A stretch of DNA of 64,000 bases, taken from Aeromonas sp. FDAARGOS 1405 (GTDB lineage: Bacteria > Pseudomonadota > Gammaproteobacteria > Enterobacterales > Aeromonadaceae). The stretch's first letter is position 1; each line of letters begins with the position of its first letter. This document shows, piece by piece, positions 1 to 9,984 of this stretch. The stretch covers positions 963,501 through 1,027,500 of the forward strand of contig NZ_CP077311.1 in the NCBI RefSeq assembly GCF_019048265.1, read 5' to 3'. The position numbers and the translations under genes are program-made. Under the pieces are notes generated by a model. It was given only the letters and a program-made list of their open reading frames with translations. It was not told the origin of the DNA and did not search any database.

Positions 1-725
1 TCAACAGCCTGAGCCCGCGCCTTGGTCTGGTGTGGAATCCCCTCGAGGATCACGCCTTCTACACCTCCTACAGCAAGACCTTCACTCCGGTGGGCGGCGA
101 GCTGATCGGCATCACCCCGGGTGACAAGAACAACGGGCTGGAACCCCAGCACACCCGCCTCTACGAAGGTGGTGTGAAGAGTGACTGGCTGAACGGCAAG
201 CTGGCGACCACTCTCTCCCTCTATCGACTGGAGATGTACAACAAGCGCACCAAGGATCCGCTGGATCCCACCAAGGTGATCCTCACCGGCCTGCAGCGTA
301 CCGAGGGTGTCGAACTGAGCGCCCGCGCCGAGCTGACCGACGAGATCTATCTGCGTGGCGGCTTTGCCATTCAGGATGCCGAGCAGGTCAAGGCGGATGC
401 GGATCTGCAGGGCAAGCGCCCGATGAACGTCTCCCGTCAGAATGGCCAGTTCTATCTCGGCTACAAGAGTGGCGAGCAGGGCTGGTTCGGTGAAACCGGC
501 GTAACGGCGGTGGGCGATCGCTTCGCCGACAACGCCAACACCACCACACTACCCGGTTACGCCCGCTTCGATGCGCGCGTCGGTTATCGCTGGCAACAGT
601 GGGAAGCCGAGCTGAGCACCGAAAACCTGACCGACCACGAGTACTTCGTCAGCGCCACCAGTGCCAACCAGATCATGCCGGGCACACCCCGTCAGCTGAG
701 TCTGACCGGTACCTACCGCTTCTGA
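1..725 (+). CDS. TonB-dependent siderophore receptor, C-terminal part (5' end outside window)
   Basis: The reading frame is open from the window edge (first complete codon at base 3) and gives about 240 residues of the C-terminal half of an outer-membrane TonB-dependent receptor. Visible hallmarks are the LSPRLGLVWNP and YTSYSKTFTP segments typical of FhuA/FpvA-type siderophore receptors, alternating amphipathic beta strands, and a C-terminal phenylalanine (TYRF), the usual assembly signal of outer-membrane barrels. The plug and TonB box lie outside the window, so the ligand cannot be inferred. A hairpin-plus-T-run terminator follows directly, then a PepSY membrane protein gene in the same direction. 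Confidence 0.9.
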   Translation, partial: NSLSPRLGLVWNPLEDHAFYTSYSKTFTPVGGELIGITPGDKNNGLEPQHTRLYEGGVKSDWLNGKLATTLSLYRLEMYNKRTKDPLDPTKVILTGLQRTEGVELSARAELTDEIYLRGGFAIQDAEQVKADADLQGKRPMNVSRQNGQFYLGYKSGEQGWFGETGVTAVGDRFADNANTTTLPGYARFDARVGYRWQQWEAELSTENLTDHEYFVSATSANQIMPGTPRQLSLTGTYRF

Positions 726-745
726 TCTCTGTGACAACCACCCCG

Positions 746-775
746 ACTGGCCAGCCCTTGCTGGCCAGTTTTTTT
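746..775 (+). terminator. Rho-independent terminator after the TonB receptor gene
   Basis: A perfect 9-bp stem (ACTGGCCAG paired with CTGGCCAGT) with a 6-base loop runs into seven T residues. It lies 21 bases after the receptor stop codon and only 15 bases before the next start codon, so read-through or a separate promoter is needed for the following gene. Confidence 0.85.
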
Positions 776-789
776 ATGAAGCAACCACG

Positions 790-1413
790 ATGAAACGCAG
801 AAGAGTTCCCCTTCACAACAACAAATGGGTACGCCGCCTCCATGCCTGGGCCGGTTTTTTTACCCTAGCCCTGATGCTGATGTACGGCATCACCGGCCTC
901 TGGCTACAACACCGAGCCGTGTTGCCCATCCCCGGCCCCCACACCGACAAATCGAGTGAAGAGATAGTGCTGGAGGCGCCGCTCGCCAGCCCGGAGCAGC
1001 TGAAAAGCCTGCTGCAACAGCGCTATCCCGATATCTTTGCCGATGGGCGAACCATGATCACCACGGCCCAGACCCTGCCCACCCCGAACGGTCCGCTCAC
1101 CCTGCCCGCCAAGTGGGAGATACGCGGTGTCACCCTCAGCCAGAGCGTGGCCGCCAGCTATGTCGAGGGCACCCTGCTGGTACGCACCGATCTGCAACTG
1201 GCCAACTTTGCTGCCAGCCTCAACCGACTGCACCGCGGCATGGGCACCGGCCTCGGCTGGCAGCTGTTTGGCGACCTCGCCGCCCTGGCTCTGCTGCTGC
1301 TCGCCCTCACCAGCCTGTTTATGTGGACCAAGCTGCACGGTACCCCCAGAGCCATCATAGCGCTGACGCTCGCAGGTACCCTCGGTACCCTGCTGTTTGC
1401 CCTGCTGGGATAG
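790..1413 (+). CDS. PepSY-associated transmembrane protein
   Basis: A 207-residue inner-membrane protein. An N-terminal helix (about residues 15-35, HAWAGFFTLALMLMYGITG) follows basic residues, and two further helices lie near residues 155-178 and 188-207. Between them is a roughly 115-residue soluble domain. The helix-flanking RRLHAWAG and LNRLHRG motifs are characteristic of PepSY-associated TM proteins, often found beside siderophore receptors and proposed to act in ferric-siderophore reduction or uptake. Its position right after a receptor gene fits that. It is shorter than full PiuB-type PepSY reductases (about 400-500 residues), so it is a compact member. No strong Shine-Dalgarno precedes the ATG. 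Confidence 0.75.
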   Translation: MKRRRVPLHNNKWVRRLHAWAGFFTLALMLMYGITGLWLQHRAVLPIPGPHTDKSSEEIVLEAPLASPEQLKSLLQQRYPDIFADGRTMITTAQTLPTPNGPLTLPAKWEIRGVTLSQSVAASYVEGTLLVRTDLQLANFAASLNRLHRGMGTGLGWQLFGDLAALALLLLALTSLFMWTKLHGTPRAIIALTLAGTLGTLLFALLG

Positions 1414-1605
1414 CGCGCGACCATGCTACTACGTAGCAAGGAAATGAAAGAAAACCGCAATAGAAACAGGCCGCTGGCGGTGATGCCGTCAGCGGCTATA
1501 TCAAGGAAAGGAAATAACGGAGAGCAGGAAAAGAAAAGGGATACCAAGAGGTAACGGGAAGTACTGCCAGCTCAACAGTAACGCCCCAATGCGCAGGAAC
1601 GCTAA

Positions 1606-1641
1606 AAAACAAAAGGCCATCATTGCTGATGGCCTTTTGTC
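1606..1641 (-). terminator. Terminator of tRNA-Leu
   Basis: An inverted repeat around AAAAGGCCATCA / TGATGGCCTTTT lies immediately downstream of the tRNA on the minus strand, where it is followed by a T-rich tract. It is the expected end of the tRNA transcript. Confidence 0.8.
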
Positions 1642-1651
1642 ATAAATTTGA

Positions 1652-1737
1652 TGGTGCCCGGGGTCGGACTCGAACCGACACGGTTATTCACCGGCGGATT
1701 TTGAATCCGCTGCGTCTACCGATTTCGCCACCCGGGC
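1652..1737 (-). tRNA. tRNA-Leu (anticodon CAA)
   Basis: On the minus strand the 86-base sequence starts GCCCGGGTGGCGAAATCGG and ends with the paired acceptor strand and an encoded CCA. The anticodon arm GCGGA-TTCAAAA-TCCGC places CAA at the anticodon. A long variable arm (GGTGAATAACC region) and the GGTTCGAGTCC T-arm confirm a class II leucine tRNA, close to E. coli leuX. A terminator follows at 1606-1641. Confidence 0.97.
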
Positions 1738-1880
1738 AACTGCGAGGGATTATACGAATGGCGCGATGCCATGCAAGGTGTTTTTCGATTGAACACTCCC
1801 GTTTGTTCATTTATTCAACGCCTTGCCGATGCGGGGCCAGTTACATAGAATGCCGCCATCATCTTAATGGAATAAAAACG

Positions 1881-2414
1881 ATGGCCAAGCCTAAAAAAGT
1901 CCAACAAAAATCCCCCTCTCCTGCCACTCAGCCATACCCGTCAGCGGGTCTGCTGCGTCGCCTCGGCGCCCTGATCTATGATGCGCTGGTGGTGACCTCA
2001 CTGCTGATCATCGCCGGCTTTATCGGCATGGGTGTCGCCAAGCTGCTGCTGGTCACCGGCATGGCCAGCGTACCGGCGGGTGAAGATACCGTCTGGTTGC
2101 TGACTCGCCACCCCCTGAGCCTGATCTACACCCTGTGGCTCGCCTTCGTCATCTGCGGTTTCTACACCTGGTTCTGGACCCGCGCTGGCCAGACCGTCGG
2201 CATGCGCGCCTGGCGGCTGCGCATTCAGAACGAGGATGGCAGCCATATCCGCATCACCCAGGCGCTGATCCGTCTCGCTACCGCAGCCTTTGGTCTGGGC
2301 AACCTGATGTGCCTGTTCAACCACAAGCGCCCACGGGCGTTCCAGGATATCTGGGCCGAGTGCGAAGTGATCGTGCTGAGCAAAGAGGCCAATCTGGAAT
2401 TGTTGAACAAGTAA
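1881..2414 (+). CDS. RDD family inner-membrane protein
   Basis: A 177-residue protein with the RDD signature near the start (GLLRRLGALIYDALVV), two or three hydrophobic helices (about residues 37-60, 85-108 and around 140), and the conserved TVGMRAWRLR motif of the family. Family members are small membrane proteins; some have been linked to ion or osmotic homeostasis, but most have no assigned role. The frame is open upstream through the tRNA, but the ATG at 1881 is chosen because the protein from MAKPKK matches the family length. A shared hairpin separates it from the convergent lptG. Confidence 0.85.
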   Translation: MAKPKKVQQKSPSPATQPYPSAGLLRRLGALIYDALVVTSLLIIAGFIGMGVAKLLLVTGMASVPAGEDTVWLLTRHPLSLIYTLWLAFVICGFYTWFWTRAGQTVGMRAWRLRIQNEDGSHIRITQALIRLATAAFGLGNLMCLFNHKRPRAFQDIWAECEVIVLSKEANLELLNK

Positions 2415-2435
2415 TACCGGCTCAATGCAACAACG

Positions 2436-2463
2436 AAAGAGGGCACCAACAGGTGCCCTCTTT
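2436..2463. terminator. Bidirectional terminator between RDD gene and lptG
   Basis: A 12-bp perfect stem (AAAGAGGGCACC / GGTGCCCTCTTT) with loop AACA lies between two convergent genes. The A-run and T-run flanks let it work in both directions. Confidence 0.85.
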
Positions 2464-2480
2464 GCATTACCACGTGTGAA

Positions 2481-3551
2481 TTACTGCTTGCGGCTGAGGA
2501 TGTAGAAGGAGATACCGCCAAACAGCAGGCTGGGCGCAACAGCCGCCAGAATGGGCGGTACCGCATAGACCAGACTGATAGGGCCAAACACCCGATCACT
2601 CACATAGACGGCGAAACCGGTCATGATCCCCATCAGCATCCGCGCCCCCATACTCACCGAACGCAACGGGCCGAAGATGAAAGAAGAGGCCAGCAGGATC
2701 ATCGCCACCACCGAGAGCGGTGACAGCAGTTTGCGCCACATCTCCAGCTTGTAGCGACCGGCATCCTGCTTGTTGGCATCCAGGTAACCGATGTAGTCGA
2801 GCAGACCGGAGACCGAGAGATTCTCGGGGTCGATACTCACCACCCCCAGCTGCTTGGGCGTCAGCTCCGAGCTCCACTCCATCGTGGCGTGCTGTTCACT
2901 GCGGATCTGCGCCGGATCGTCGAAGCGGGTAACCTGGGTCTGCTTGAGCAGCCAGTGATGCCGTTCAAATACCCCCTCCCGAGCCTGCACCACGTCGATC
3001 AGCTTGCGCTCGGGGGTGAAACGATAGAGGGTAATGCCGGTCAGGGCGCCATCGTTGCGCACCCCGTTGATATTAACGAAGTTGTTGCCATCCCGTGCCC
3101 ACACCCCGTAGGCCGAGACGGTAAGCCGTCCTTCCGACATGGCACCGGCACGGATATCATCCGCCATCCGTTTGGCGACAGGGGCCACATACTCCCCCAT
3201 CAGTCCTACCAGGATCATCAGCGGGATTGCTGTCTTGAGCGCCGCCATCACAATACTGATCTTGGAGCGACCCGCCGCCTGCATCACCACCAGTTCGGAG
3301 CTGGTCGCCAGCTGGCCCAGACCGATCAGACCGCCCAGCAGCGCCGCCAGCGGGAAGAAGAGCACCGCCTCCTTGGGCATGGAGAGCAACACATAGTAGA
3401 GAGCATTGATCATGTCGTAGTTGCCCTCTCCGACAGACTTGAGCTGTTCCACATACTTGATGAGCGCCGCAAGACCAACCAGCGTGAGCTCACACAGCAG
3501 GATCGACATAAAAATGACCCTGCCGATATATCTATCGAGAATGCCAAACAT
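2481..3551 (-). CDS. lptG: LPS export ABC transporter permease LptG
   Basis: A 356-residue inner-membrane permease of the LptB2FG complex, which extracts lipopolysaccharide from the inner membrane and passes it to LptC and the periplasmic bridge. The N-terminus (MFGILDRYIGRVIFMSILL) and the helix segment with MPKEAVLFFPLAALLG followed by SSELVVMQAAG match LptG; the SSELVVMQAAG stretch is the coupling region that contacts the LptB ATPase. Six helices are expected, three before and three after a periplasmic jellyroll (about residues 130-270). Length agrees with E. coli (360). It is the second gene after lptF, with a 25-base gap, and shares its promoter. Confidence 0.96.
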   Translation of the reverse strand: MFGILDRYIGRVIFMSILLCELTLVGLAALIKYVEQLKSVGEGNYDMINALYYVLLSMPKEAVLFFPLAALLGGLIGLGQLATSSELVVMQAAGRSKISIVMAALKTAIPLMILVGLMGEYVAPVAKRMADDIRAGAMSEGRLTVSAYGVWARDGNNFVNINGVRNDGALTGITLYRFTPERKLIDVVQAREGVFERHHWLLKQTQVTRFDDPAQIRSEQHATMEWSSELTPKQLGVVSIDPENLSVSGLLDYIGYLDANKQDAGRYKLEMWRKLLSPLSVVAMILLASSFIFGPLRSVSMGARMLMGIMTGFAVYVSDRVFGPISLVYAVPPILAAVAPSLLFGGISFYILSRKQ

Positions 3552-3576
3552 CAGCGGTAGTTCCTATGTGGCTTCA

Positions 3577-4683
3577 TCATTTTGATTTGTTTATGAAATA
3601 TTTGCTCTTTACCCCGTTCCACCAGCTGGTGCCCTGCAAATTGAGGGGCAGGCCAATAAACAGCAGATAACCGAGCGGAACCAGGAACATCCCCGGCCAG
3701 TAGGGCAACCGACCACTGTCGATAGCCGAGCGGGCGGCACTGAGCAGCAGGAAGTAAGAGAGATAGAGCATGATGGCCGGCAACAGCTTGGCATAACGCC
3801 CCTGACGGGGGTTAACCCGAGCCAGCGGAACTACCAGCAGGGTGAGCACCGGAATGGAGAGAGGCAAGGAGATACGCCATTGCAGTTCACCCATCATGTC
3901 GTTTTCCTGGGTACCCAGCAGCTCCATAGTGGGTTTGGCCGCCGCCTTGCGGTTGGAGCGCTCCATCTCCTGCTGACGGATCACCAGACCATACTCGCGA
4001 AAATCGGAGATCTGGAACTGCTTGCCGGGGAAGTTGCCTTCATAGCGGGAACCATCCTTCAGAGTCAGCCACTGAAGACCATTCTCATCGATCGTCACCA
4101 CCCCTTCGCTGGCCACCACCACCGAAGGGGGGTTGCTGCCTTCGGCCCGCTGCAAGATGAAGATCTTCTGCAGCTTCGAGCCGTTGTCGTTCAAATCCTG
4201 GATGTAGGCAACTAGGCGCCCCTTGTCGAGCTCCATAAAGCGGCCAGCCTGCAGGAAAGAGATCCCCGGATCCGACTTGAACTCGTCGATCACCTGATAC
4301 TCTCGCTCCTTGGCTTGCGGGGCGATCCAGCCGGTGTTGAACGCTGCGACTGCGGCGGTCAGCAAGGCTAGCAACATGGCGCTGCGCATCACGAAACGGT
4401 GACTGAAACCGACCGCATGCATCACCGTCATCTCGCTTTCGGCGTAGAGGCGACCATGGGCAAACAAAATGGCTAAAAAGAGACTGATAGGCAGCATCAA
4501 CAGCGCCATATTGGGCAAGTTGAGCAGCAGCAGGGTGGAGACCAGACGTGTCGGCACCTCGCCATCGGCAGCATCACCGATGATCTTGATAAATTGTTGG
4601 CTGACAAAGATAAGCAACAATACGAATAACACTGCCAGCTGGGTTTTCAGGGTTTCCCTGAACAAATATCGGAAAACGATCAC
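3577..4683 (-). CDS. lptF: LPS export ABC transporter permease LptF
   Basis: The partner permease of LptG in the LPS extraction complex. The FRYLFRETLKTQL start, ESEMTVMHAVG coupling segment, periplasmic domain with VVVASEGVV, and the late VVPLARVNPRQGR motif are all LptF signatures. Three in-frame starts are possible: TTG at 4695, ATG at 4689 and GTG at 4683. The GTG is preferred because it aligns with the start of E. coli LptF (MIIIRYLVRETLK) and has GGGA six bases upstream. It is divergent from pepA across about 180 bases, the same arrangement as in E. coli. Confidence 0.95.
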   Translation of the reverse strand: MIVFRYLFRETLKTQLAVLFVLLLIFVSQQFIKIIGDAADGEVPTRLVSTLLLLNLPNMALLMLPISLFLAILFAHGRLYAESEMTVMHAVGFSHRFVMRSAMLLALLTAAVAAFNTGWIAPQAKEREYQVIDEFKSDPGISFLQAGRFMELDKGRLVAYIQDLNDNGSKLQKIFILQRAEGSNPPSVVVASEGVVTIDENGLQWLTLKDGSRYEGNFPGKQFQISDFREYGLVIRQQEMERSNRKAAAKPTMELLGTQENDMMGELQWRISLPLSIPVLTLLVVPLARVNPRQGRYAKLLPAIMLYLSYFLLLSAARSAIDSGRLPYWPGMFLVPLGYLLFIGLPLNLQGTSWWNGVKSKYFINKSK

Positions 4684-4861
4684 AGTCATTCCCAAGTAAA
4701 CTTGTGTTTTTAGTCGAATGCCTGAAAAATAGGGCCGTATATTGGATTTTTACCAGTTTGAACTGCGGAGCCTGTGGCTGTTCGCTCCGCCTCTGATACC
4801 CCAACAAGCACCGCATTATTCAATAAAAGGTGCCTTTTGTCTTTAGGATGTAGGAGATTCC

Positions 4862-6370
4862 ATGGAGTTCAGTGTAAAGAGTGGCAGTCCAGAGAAGCAA
4901 CGTAGCGCCTGCGTCGTAGTCGGCGTATTTGAGCCGCGTCGCCTCTCTCCGGTTGCCGAACAACTGGACAAGATCAGCGATGGCTATATCAGTTCGCTGC
5001 TGCGCCGTGGCGACCTGGAAGGGAAACCAGGCCAGATGCTGCTGCTGCATCAAGTACCGGGCGTGCTCAGCGAGCGCGTACTGCTGGTCGGATGCGGCAA
5101 GGAGCGGGAACTCGACGAACGCCAGTACAAGCAGATCATCAACAAGACCATCACCACCCTGAACGAAACCGGCTCCATGGAAGCGGTCTGCTTCCTGACC
5201 GAGCTGCACGTCAAGGGTCGGGATACCTATTGGAAGGTGCGCCAGGCGGTAGAAACCACCAAGGCGGGCCTCTACAGCTTTGATCAGTTCAAGACCAACA
5301 AAGCCGAACCACGTCGCCCGCTGCGCAAGCTGGTGTTCAACGTGCCGACGCGTCGGGAACTGACCATTGGTGAAAAAGCCATCGCTCACGGTCTGGCCGT
5401 GGCCAAGGGTGTGCGGGTCTGTCGCGACGTGGCGAACATGCCGCCCAACGTCTGCAACCCGGCCTATCTGGCCTCCCAGGCCCGTCGTCTGGCCGATGCC
5501 TACGACAACATCACCACCAAGGTGGTGGGCGAGCAGGAGATGGCCGAACTCGGCATGAACTCCTATCTGGCGGTGGCCCGCGGCTCCGACAACGAAGCCA
5601 TGATGGCCATCATCGAATACAAGGGTCATCCGGATGCCAAGCCCATCGTGCTGGTCGGCAAGGGTCTGACCTTTGACTCCGGCGGCATCTCCATCAAACC
5701 GGCCGACGGCATGGACGAGATGAAGTACGACATGGGTGGCGCCGCCTCCGTGCTCGGTACCATGCATGCGCTGGCCCAGCTGCAACTGCCGATCAACGTC
5801 ATCGGCGTGCTGGCAGGCTGCGAGAACATGCCGGGTGGCAACGCCTATCGTCCGGGTGACATCCTTACCTCCATGTCCGGCCAGACCATCGAAGTGCTCA
5901 ACACCGATGCGGAAGGTCGTCTGGTGCTGTGTGATGCACTGACCTATGTGGACCGCTTCGATCCGGAAACCGTGATCGACGTGGCGACCCTGACCGGTGC
6001 CTGCGTCATCGCGCTGGGTCACCACACCTCGGGTCTGCTGGCTAACCACAACCCGCTGGCCCACGAGCTGCTCAACGCCTCCGAACAGGCGGGAGATCGC
6101 GCCTGGCGTCTGCCGTTGTTCGACGAGTATCAGGAGCAGATTGACAGCCCGTTCGCCGACATGGCCAACATCGGTGGTCGTCCGGCCGGCACAATCACCG
6201 CGGCCGCCTTCCTGTCACGCTTCACCAAGAAGTACAACTGGGCCCACCTGGATATCGCCGGGACCGCCTGGAAAAGTGGCAAGGACAAAGGCTCTACCGG
6301 TCGTCCGGTGCCCCTGCTGACCCAGTTCCTGCTGAACCGGGCTGGCGTGGATATCGAAGAGAAAGAGTAA
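4862..6370 (+). CDS. pepA: Leucyl aminopeptidase PepA (M17)
   Basis: A 502-residue cytosolic hexameric dizinc/manganese aminopeptidase that releases N-terminal residues from peptides. The signature octapeptide NTDAEGRL is at residues 347-354, and the metal and catalytic segment [11 protein letters not shown] (K267, D272) is intact. In E. coli the same protein also binds DNA in Xer recombination at cer and in carAB control; that is family knowledge, not visible here. Length equals E. coli PepA (503). It heads pepA-holC-valS, the conserved gamma-proteobacterial order, and has its own terminator. Confidence 0.97.
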   Translation: MEFSVKSGSPEKQRSACVVVGVFEPRRLSPVAEQLDKISDGYISSLLRRGDLEGKPGQMLLLHQVPGVLSERVLLVGCGKERELDERQYKQIINKTITTLNETGSMEAVCFLTELHVKGRDTYWKVRQAVETTKAGLYSFDQFKTNKAEPRRPLRKLVFNVPTRRELTIGEKAIAHGLAVAKGVRVCRDVANMPPNVCNPAYLASQARRLADAYDNITTKVVGEQEMAELGMNSYLAVARGSDNEAMMAIIEYKGHPDAKPIVLVGKGLTFDSGGISIKPADGMDEMKYDMGGAASVLGTMHALAQLQLPINVIGVLAGCENMPGGNAYRPGDILTSMSGQTIEVLNTDAEGRLVLCDALTYVDRFDPETVIDVATLTGACVIALGHHTSGLLANHNPLAHELLNASEQAGDRAWRLPLFDEYQEQIDSPFADMANIGGRPAGTITAAAFLSRFTKKYNWAHLDIAGTAWKSGKDKGSTGRPVPLLTQFLLNRAGVDIEEKE

Positions 6371-6424
6371 CTCTCCGGCCCCTGCCGATGGCTACATCGG
6401 AAGGGTTGGCGTTACCCTGAACCA

Positions 6425-6460
6425 CAAGGAAGAGGCCCGCCTCTTCCTTGTTTCATTCTT
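6425..6460 (+). terminator. Terminator after pepA
   Basis: An 11-bp stem (CAAGGAAGAGG / CCTCTTCCTTG) with loop CCCG is followed by a T-rich tract. It separates pepA from holC-valS. Confidence 0.75.
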
Positions 6461-6544
6461 GAATCAGTGAGCTGCGGACGGGAAACGCCCCGTCAGCCTC
6501 ATGAGGCGGTCAACACTCCGTCACCGCAAAACGGGATCAACCTG

Positions 6545-7000
6545 ATGAGCCAAGTGACCTTTTACCTGATGAGCGAACAGGATGACGCGCAGGCCTCTGC
6601 GGTCGAGCGACTGGCCTGCACTCTTGCGGCCGAGTCGTGGGGCGCGGGCCATATCTACCTGTTCTGCAACGATGAGGCCCAGGCTCTGCGTCTGGACGAG
6701 CTGTTGTGGCAACTGCCGCCGGAGCGCTTTGTGCCGCACCAGCTGCAGGGCGAAAGCGGCATGGCTCCGGTGGAGATCGGCTATCAGCCACCGAAACGGC
6801 GCTACGCCCGCCTCATCAATCTGGCCACTGCGACACCTTTGTTTGCAGGACACTTCGCTCAAGTGGTAGATTTTGTCCCCACTGACGAAACACAAAAGCA
6901 GCAAGCTCGCGAGCGCTACAAGCACTATCGCCAAGCAGGCCATGCCCTCGAAATGAGGGAGCAGCCCGTCCTTGCCGCACCGGATCCGGCGCAGCCCTGA
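6545..7000 (+). CDS. holC: DNA polymerase III chi subunit
   Basis: A 151-residue protein starting MSQVTFYLM, the conserved start of HolC. Chi pairs with psi (HolD) in the clamp-loader complex and contacts single-strand binding protein on the lagging strand. The central block with [15 protein letters not shown] and the RYARLINL segment fit the family, as does the length (E. coli 147). The frame is open further upstream, but the ATG at 6545 gives the family N-terminus. valS follows 64 bases later, the usual neighbour, so the two are probably co-transcribed. Confidence 0.9.
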   Translation: MSQVTFYLMSEQDDAQASAVERLACTLAAESWGAGHIYLFCNDEAQALRLDELLWQLPPERFVPHQLQGESGMAPVEIGYQPPKRRYARLINLATATPLFAGHFAQVVDFVPTDETQKQQARERYKHYRQAGHALEMREQPVLAAPDPAQP

Positions 7001-7064
7001 CTGCAACCAATTGATCCATAAAGAATCAACACCAGACTCCATCCATCCAGATTACGGCGAGACC

Positions 7065-9917
7065 ATGGAAAAGACTTTTAATCACAACGCCATCGAACAG
7101 GCGCTCTATCAGCACTGGGAAGCACAGGGTTACTTCAAGCCCCACGGCGACACCAGCAAAGACTCCTTCTGCATCATGATCCCGCCGCCGAACGTCACCG
7201 GCAGCCTGCACATGGGTCACGCCTTCCAGCAAACCCTGATGGATACCCTGATCCGCTACAACCGCATGCAGGGCAAAAACACCCTGTGGCAGGCAGGTAC
7301 CGACCATGCCGGTATCGCCACCCAGATGGTGGTTGAGCGCAAGATCGCCGCAGAAGAGGGCAAGACTCGCCACGATTACGGCCGTGATGCCTTCATCGAC
7401 AAGATTTGGCAGTGGAAAGAAGAGTCCGGTGGCACCATCACCCGCCAGATGCGCCGTCTGGGCGACTCCGTGGATTGGGAGCGCGAGCGCTTCACCATGG
7501 ATGAGGGTCTCTCTGCCGCCGTGCAGGAAGTGTTCGTCCGTCTTTACGAAGATGGCCTGATGTACCGCGGCAAGCGTCTGGTGAACTGGGACCCGAAACT
7601 CAACACCGCCATCTCCGATCTGGAAGTGGAGAACCGCGAGATCAAGGGCCACATGTGGCACCTGCGCTATCCGCTGGCCAACGGCGCCAAGACCGCTGAA
7701 GGCAAGGATTACCTGATCGTCGCCACCACTCGTCCGGAGACCATGCTGGGCGATACCGCTGTGGCCGTGAACCCGGAAGACCCGCGCTACAAGGCGCTGA
7801 TCGGCCAGCACATCCTGCTGCCGCTGGTGAACCGTCTGATCCCCATCGTTGCCGACGAACACGCCGACATGGAGAAGGGCACCGGTTGCGTGAAGATCAC
7901 CCCGGCCCACGACTTCAACGATAACGAAGTGGGCAAGCGCCACAGCCTGCCAATGATCAACATCTTCACCCTGGACGCTCACGTGCGTGCCGAGGCCGAA
8001 GTGGTCGATACCAACGGCAACCCGAGCAGCGCCTACGATGCCGCCCTGCCGAGCGAATTCGCCGGTCTGGAGCGCTTCGCCGCCCGTAAAGCGATTCTGG
8101 CCAAGCTGGAAGAGCTGGGTCTGCTGGACGAGATCAAGGATCACGTGCTGCAACAGCCGTACGGCGATCGCGGTGGCGTGCCCATCGAGCCGATGCTGAC
8201 CGACCAGTGGTACGTACGCGTGGCACCGATGGCCAAGACCGCCATCGAGGCGGTGGAAGATGGCCGCATCCAGTTCGTGCCAAAGCAGTACGAAAACATG
8301 TACTTCTCCTGGATGCGCGACATTCAGGACTGGTGCGTCTCCCGTCAGCTGTGGTGGGGTCACCGCATCCCTGCATGGTATGACGACGCCGGCAACGTCT
8401 ACGTTGGCCGCAGCGAAGACGAAGTGCGCGCCAAGCACAGCATCCCGTCCGTGACCACCCTGCGTCAGGACGAAGATGTGCTCGACACCTGGTTCAGCTC
8501 CGCCCTGTGGACCTTCTCTACCCTGGGCTGGCCGAACAACACAGAGGCGCTCAAGACCTTCCACCCGACCGACGTGCTGATGAGCGGCTTCGACATCATC
8601 TTCTTCTGGATTGCCCGGATGATCATGATGACCATGCACTTCATCAAGGACGAAAACGGCCAGCCGCAAGTCCCGTTCAAGACCGTCTACATCACCGGTC
8701 TTATCCGTGACGAAGAAGGCCAGAAGATGTCCAAGTCCAAGGGCAACGTGCTGGACCCCCTCGACATGATCGACGGCATCTCGCTGGAAGATCTGCTGGA
8801 GAAGCGCACCGGCAACATGATGCAGCCGCAGATGGCCGAGAAGATCGCCAAGCGTACCGCCAAGCAATTCCCGGAAGGGATCGATGCCCACGGTACCGAC
8901 GCCCTGCGCTTCACGCTGGCAGCGCTAGCCTCTACCGGTCGTGACATCAACTGGGACATGAAGCGCCTGGACGGCTACAACAACTTCTGCAACAAGTTGT
9001 GGAACGCCTCCCGCTATGTGCTGATGAACACCGAAGATCAGGATTGCGGTTTTGCCGGCGGCGAAATGCAGTTCAGTCTGGCGGATCGCTGGATCCAGTC
9101 CCAGCTGCAAGTGGCCATCCGTGACTTCCGTACCGCCCTCGATACCTACCGCTTCGACATCGCGGCTGGCGTGCTGTACGAATTTATATGGAACCAGTTC
9201 TGTGACTGGTATCTGGAGCTGACCAAGCCGGTGCTGACCAAGGGCTCCGAGGCCGAGCAGCGCGCTGCCCGCCACACCCTGGTGACCGTGCTGGAAACCC
9301 TGCTGCGTCTGGCACACCCGATCATCCCGTTCATCACCGAGACCATCTGGAAATCGGTCGCCCCGCTGGCTGGCGTACACGCCGACACCATCATGATTCA
9401 GGCCTTCCCGGAGTTCGACGCCGCCAAGGTGGACGAAGCTGCGATGGCGGATCAGGAGTGGGTGAAGGAGTTCATCGTCAGCATCCGCAACATCCGCGCC
9501 GAGATGAACGTGGCACCGAGCGTGCCCCTCAACGTGCTGCTCCAGTGCGATGCCAAGGATGCCCAGCGCGCAGCCGACAACGAGGCCTTCCTCAAGTCGC
9601 TGGCCCGCCTGGAGTCCATCCGCGTACTGGCGGACGGTGAAACCGCCCCGCTGTCAGTGAAGAAGCTGATCGGTGCGACCGAGCTGATGATCCCGATGGC
9701 CGGTCTCATCGACAAGGATGCCGAACTGGCCCGTCTGGCCAAAGAGGTTGCCCGTCTGGTCGGCGAGTGCGGCCGTATCGAAGGCAAGCTTGGCAACGAA
9801 GCCTTCGTTGCCAAGGCGCCGGAAGCGGTCATCGCCAAAGAGCGCGAGAAGCTGGAAGATTACCGTCTCCAGCTGACCAAGCTGGAAGCTCAGCAGGCCG
9901 AGATCGCCGCGCTGTAA
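7065..9917 (+). CDS. valS: Valyl-tRNA synthetase
   Basis: A 950-residue class I synthetase that charges tRNA-Val. The HIGH-type motif HMGH is at residues 49-52 after PPPNVTGSL, and KMSKS is at 554-558 ([12 protein letters not shown]). The CP1 editing domain lies between them, with a [17 protein letters not shown] segment that hydrolyses mischarged Thr-tRNA. The anticodon-binding domain and a C-terminal coiled coil (about 880-950, rich in Glu, Lys and Leu) complete the enzyme. Length equals E. coli ValS (951). The ATG at 7065 follows GGCGAGACC. A terminator follows. Confidence 0.98.
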   Translation: MEKTFNHNAIEQALYQHWEAQGYFKPHGDTSKDSFCIMIPPPNVTGSLHMGHAFQQTLMDTLIRYNRMQGKNTLWQAGTDHAGIATQMVVERKIAAEEGKTRHDYGRDAFIDKIWQWKEESGGTITRQMRRLGDSVDWERERFTMDEGLSAAVQEVFVRLYEDGLMYRGKRLVNWDPKLNTAISDLEVENREIKGHMWHLRYPLANGAKTAEGKDYLIVATTRPETMLGDTAVAVNPEDPRYKALIGQHILLPLVNRLIPIVADEHADMEKGTGCVKITPAHDFNDNEVGKRHSLPMINIFTLDAHVRAEAEVVDTNGNPSSAYDAALPSEFAGLERFAARKAILAKLEELGLLDEIKDHVLQQPYGDRGGVPIEPMLTDQWYVRVAPMAKTAIEAVEDGRIQFVPKQYENMYFSWMRDIQDWCVSRQLWWGHRIPAWYDDAGNVYVGRSEDEVRAKHSIPSVTTLRQDEDVLDTWFSSALWTFSTLGWPNNTEALKTFHPTDVLMSGFDIIFFWIARMIMMTMHFIKDENGQPQVPFKTVYITGLIRDEEGQKMSKSKGNVLDPLDMIDGISLEDLLEKRTGNMMQPQMAEKIAKRTAKQFPEGIDAHGTDALRFTLAALASTGRDINWDMKRLDGYNNFCNKLWNASRYVLMNTEDQDCGFAGGEMQFSLADRWIQSQLQVAIRDFRTALDTYRFDIAAGVLYEFIWNQFCDWYLELTKPVLTKGSEAEQRAARHTLVTVLETLLRLAHPIIPFITETIWKSVAPLAGVHADTIMIQAFPEFDAAKVDEAAMADQEWVKEFIVSIRNIRAEMNVAPSVPLNVLLQCDAKDAQRAADNEAFLKSLARLESIRVLADGETAPLSVKKLIGATELMIPMAGLIDKDAELARLAKEVARLVGECGRIEGKLGNEAFVAKAPEAVIAKEREKLEDYRLQLTKLEAQQAEIAAL

Positions 9918-9943
9918 GCACCGCCCCAACCGATACAACAAAG

Positions 9944-9966
9944 CCCCCTGCCAAGGGGGTTTTTTC
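9944..9966 (+). terminator. Terminator after valS
   Basis: A CCCCCT / AGGGGG stem with loop GCCA runs into six T residues. Confidence 0.8.
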
Positions 9967-9984
9967 ATATCCGCGCTCCCCGTT

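Noticed and set aside
1444..1554. 36-codon frame after the PepSY gene
   Set aside because: AAGG is only two bases from the ATG, and rare AGA, AGG and ATA codons are frequent. Not like neighbouring genes.
4820..6064. 414-codon open frame antisense to pepA
   Set aside because: Shadow of PepA.
7026..8891. 621-codon open frame antisense to valS
   Set aside because: Shadow of ValS; Val/His/Gly-rich without any domain.
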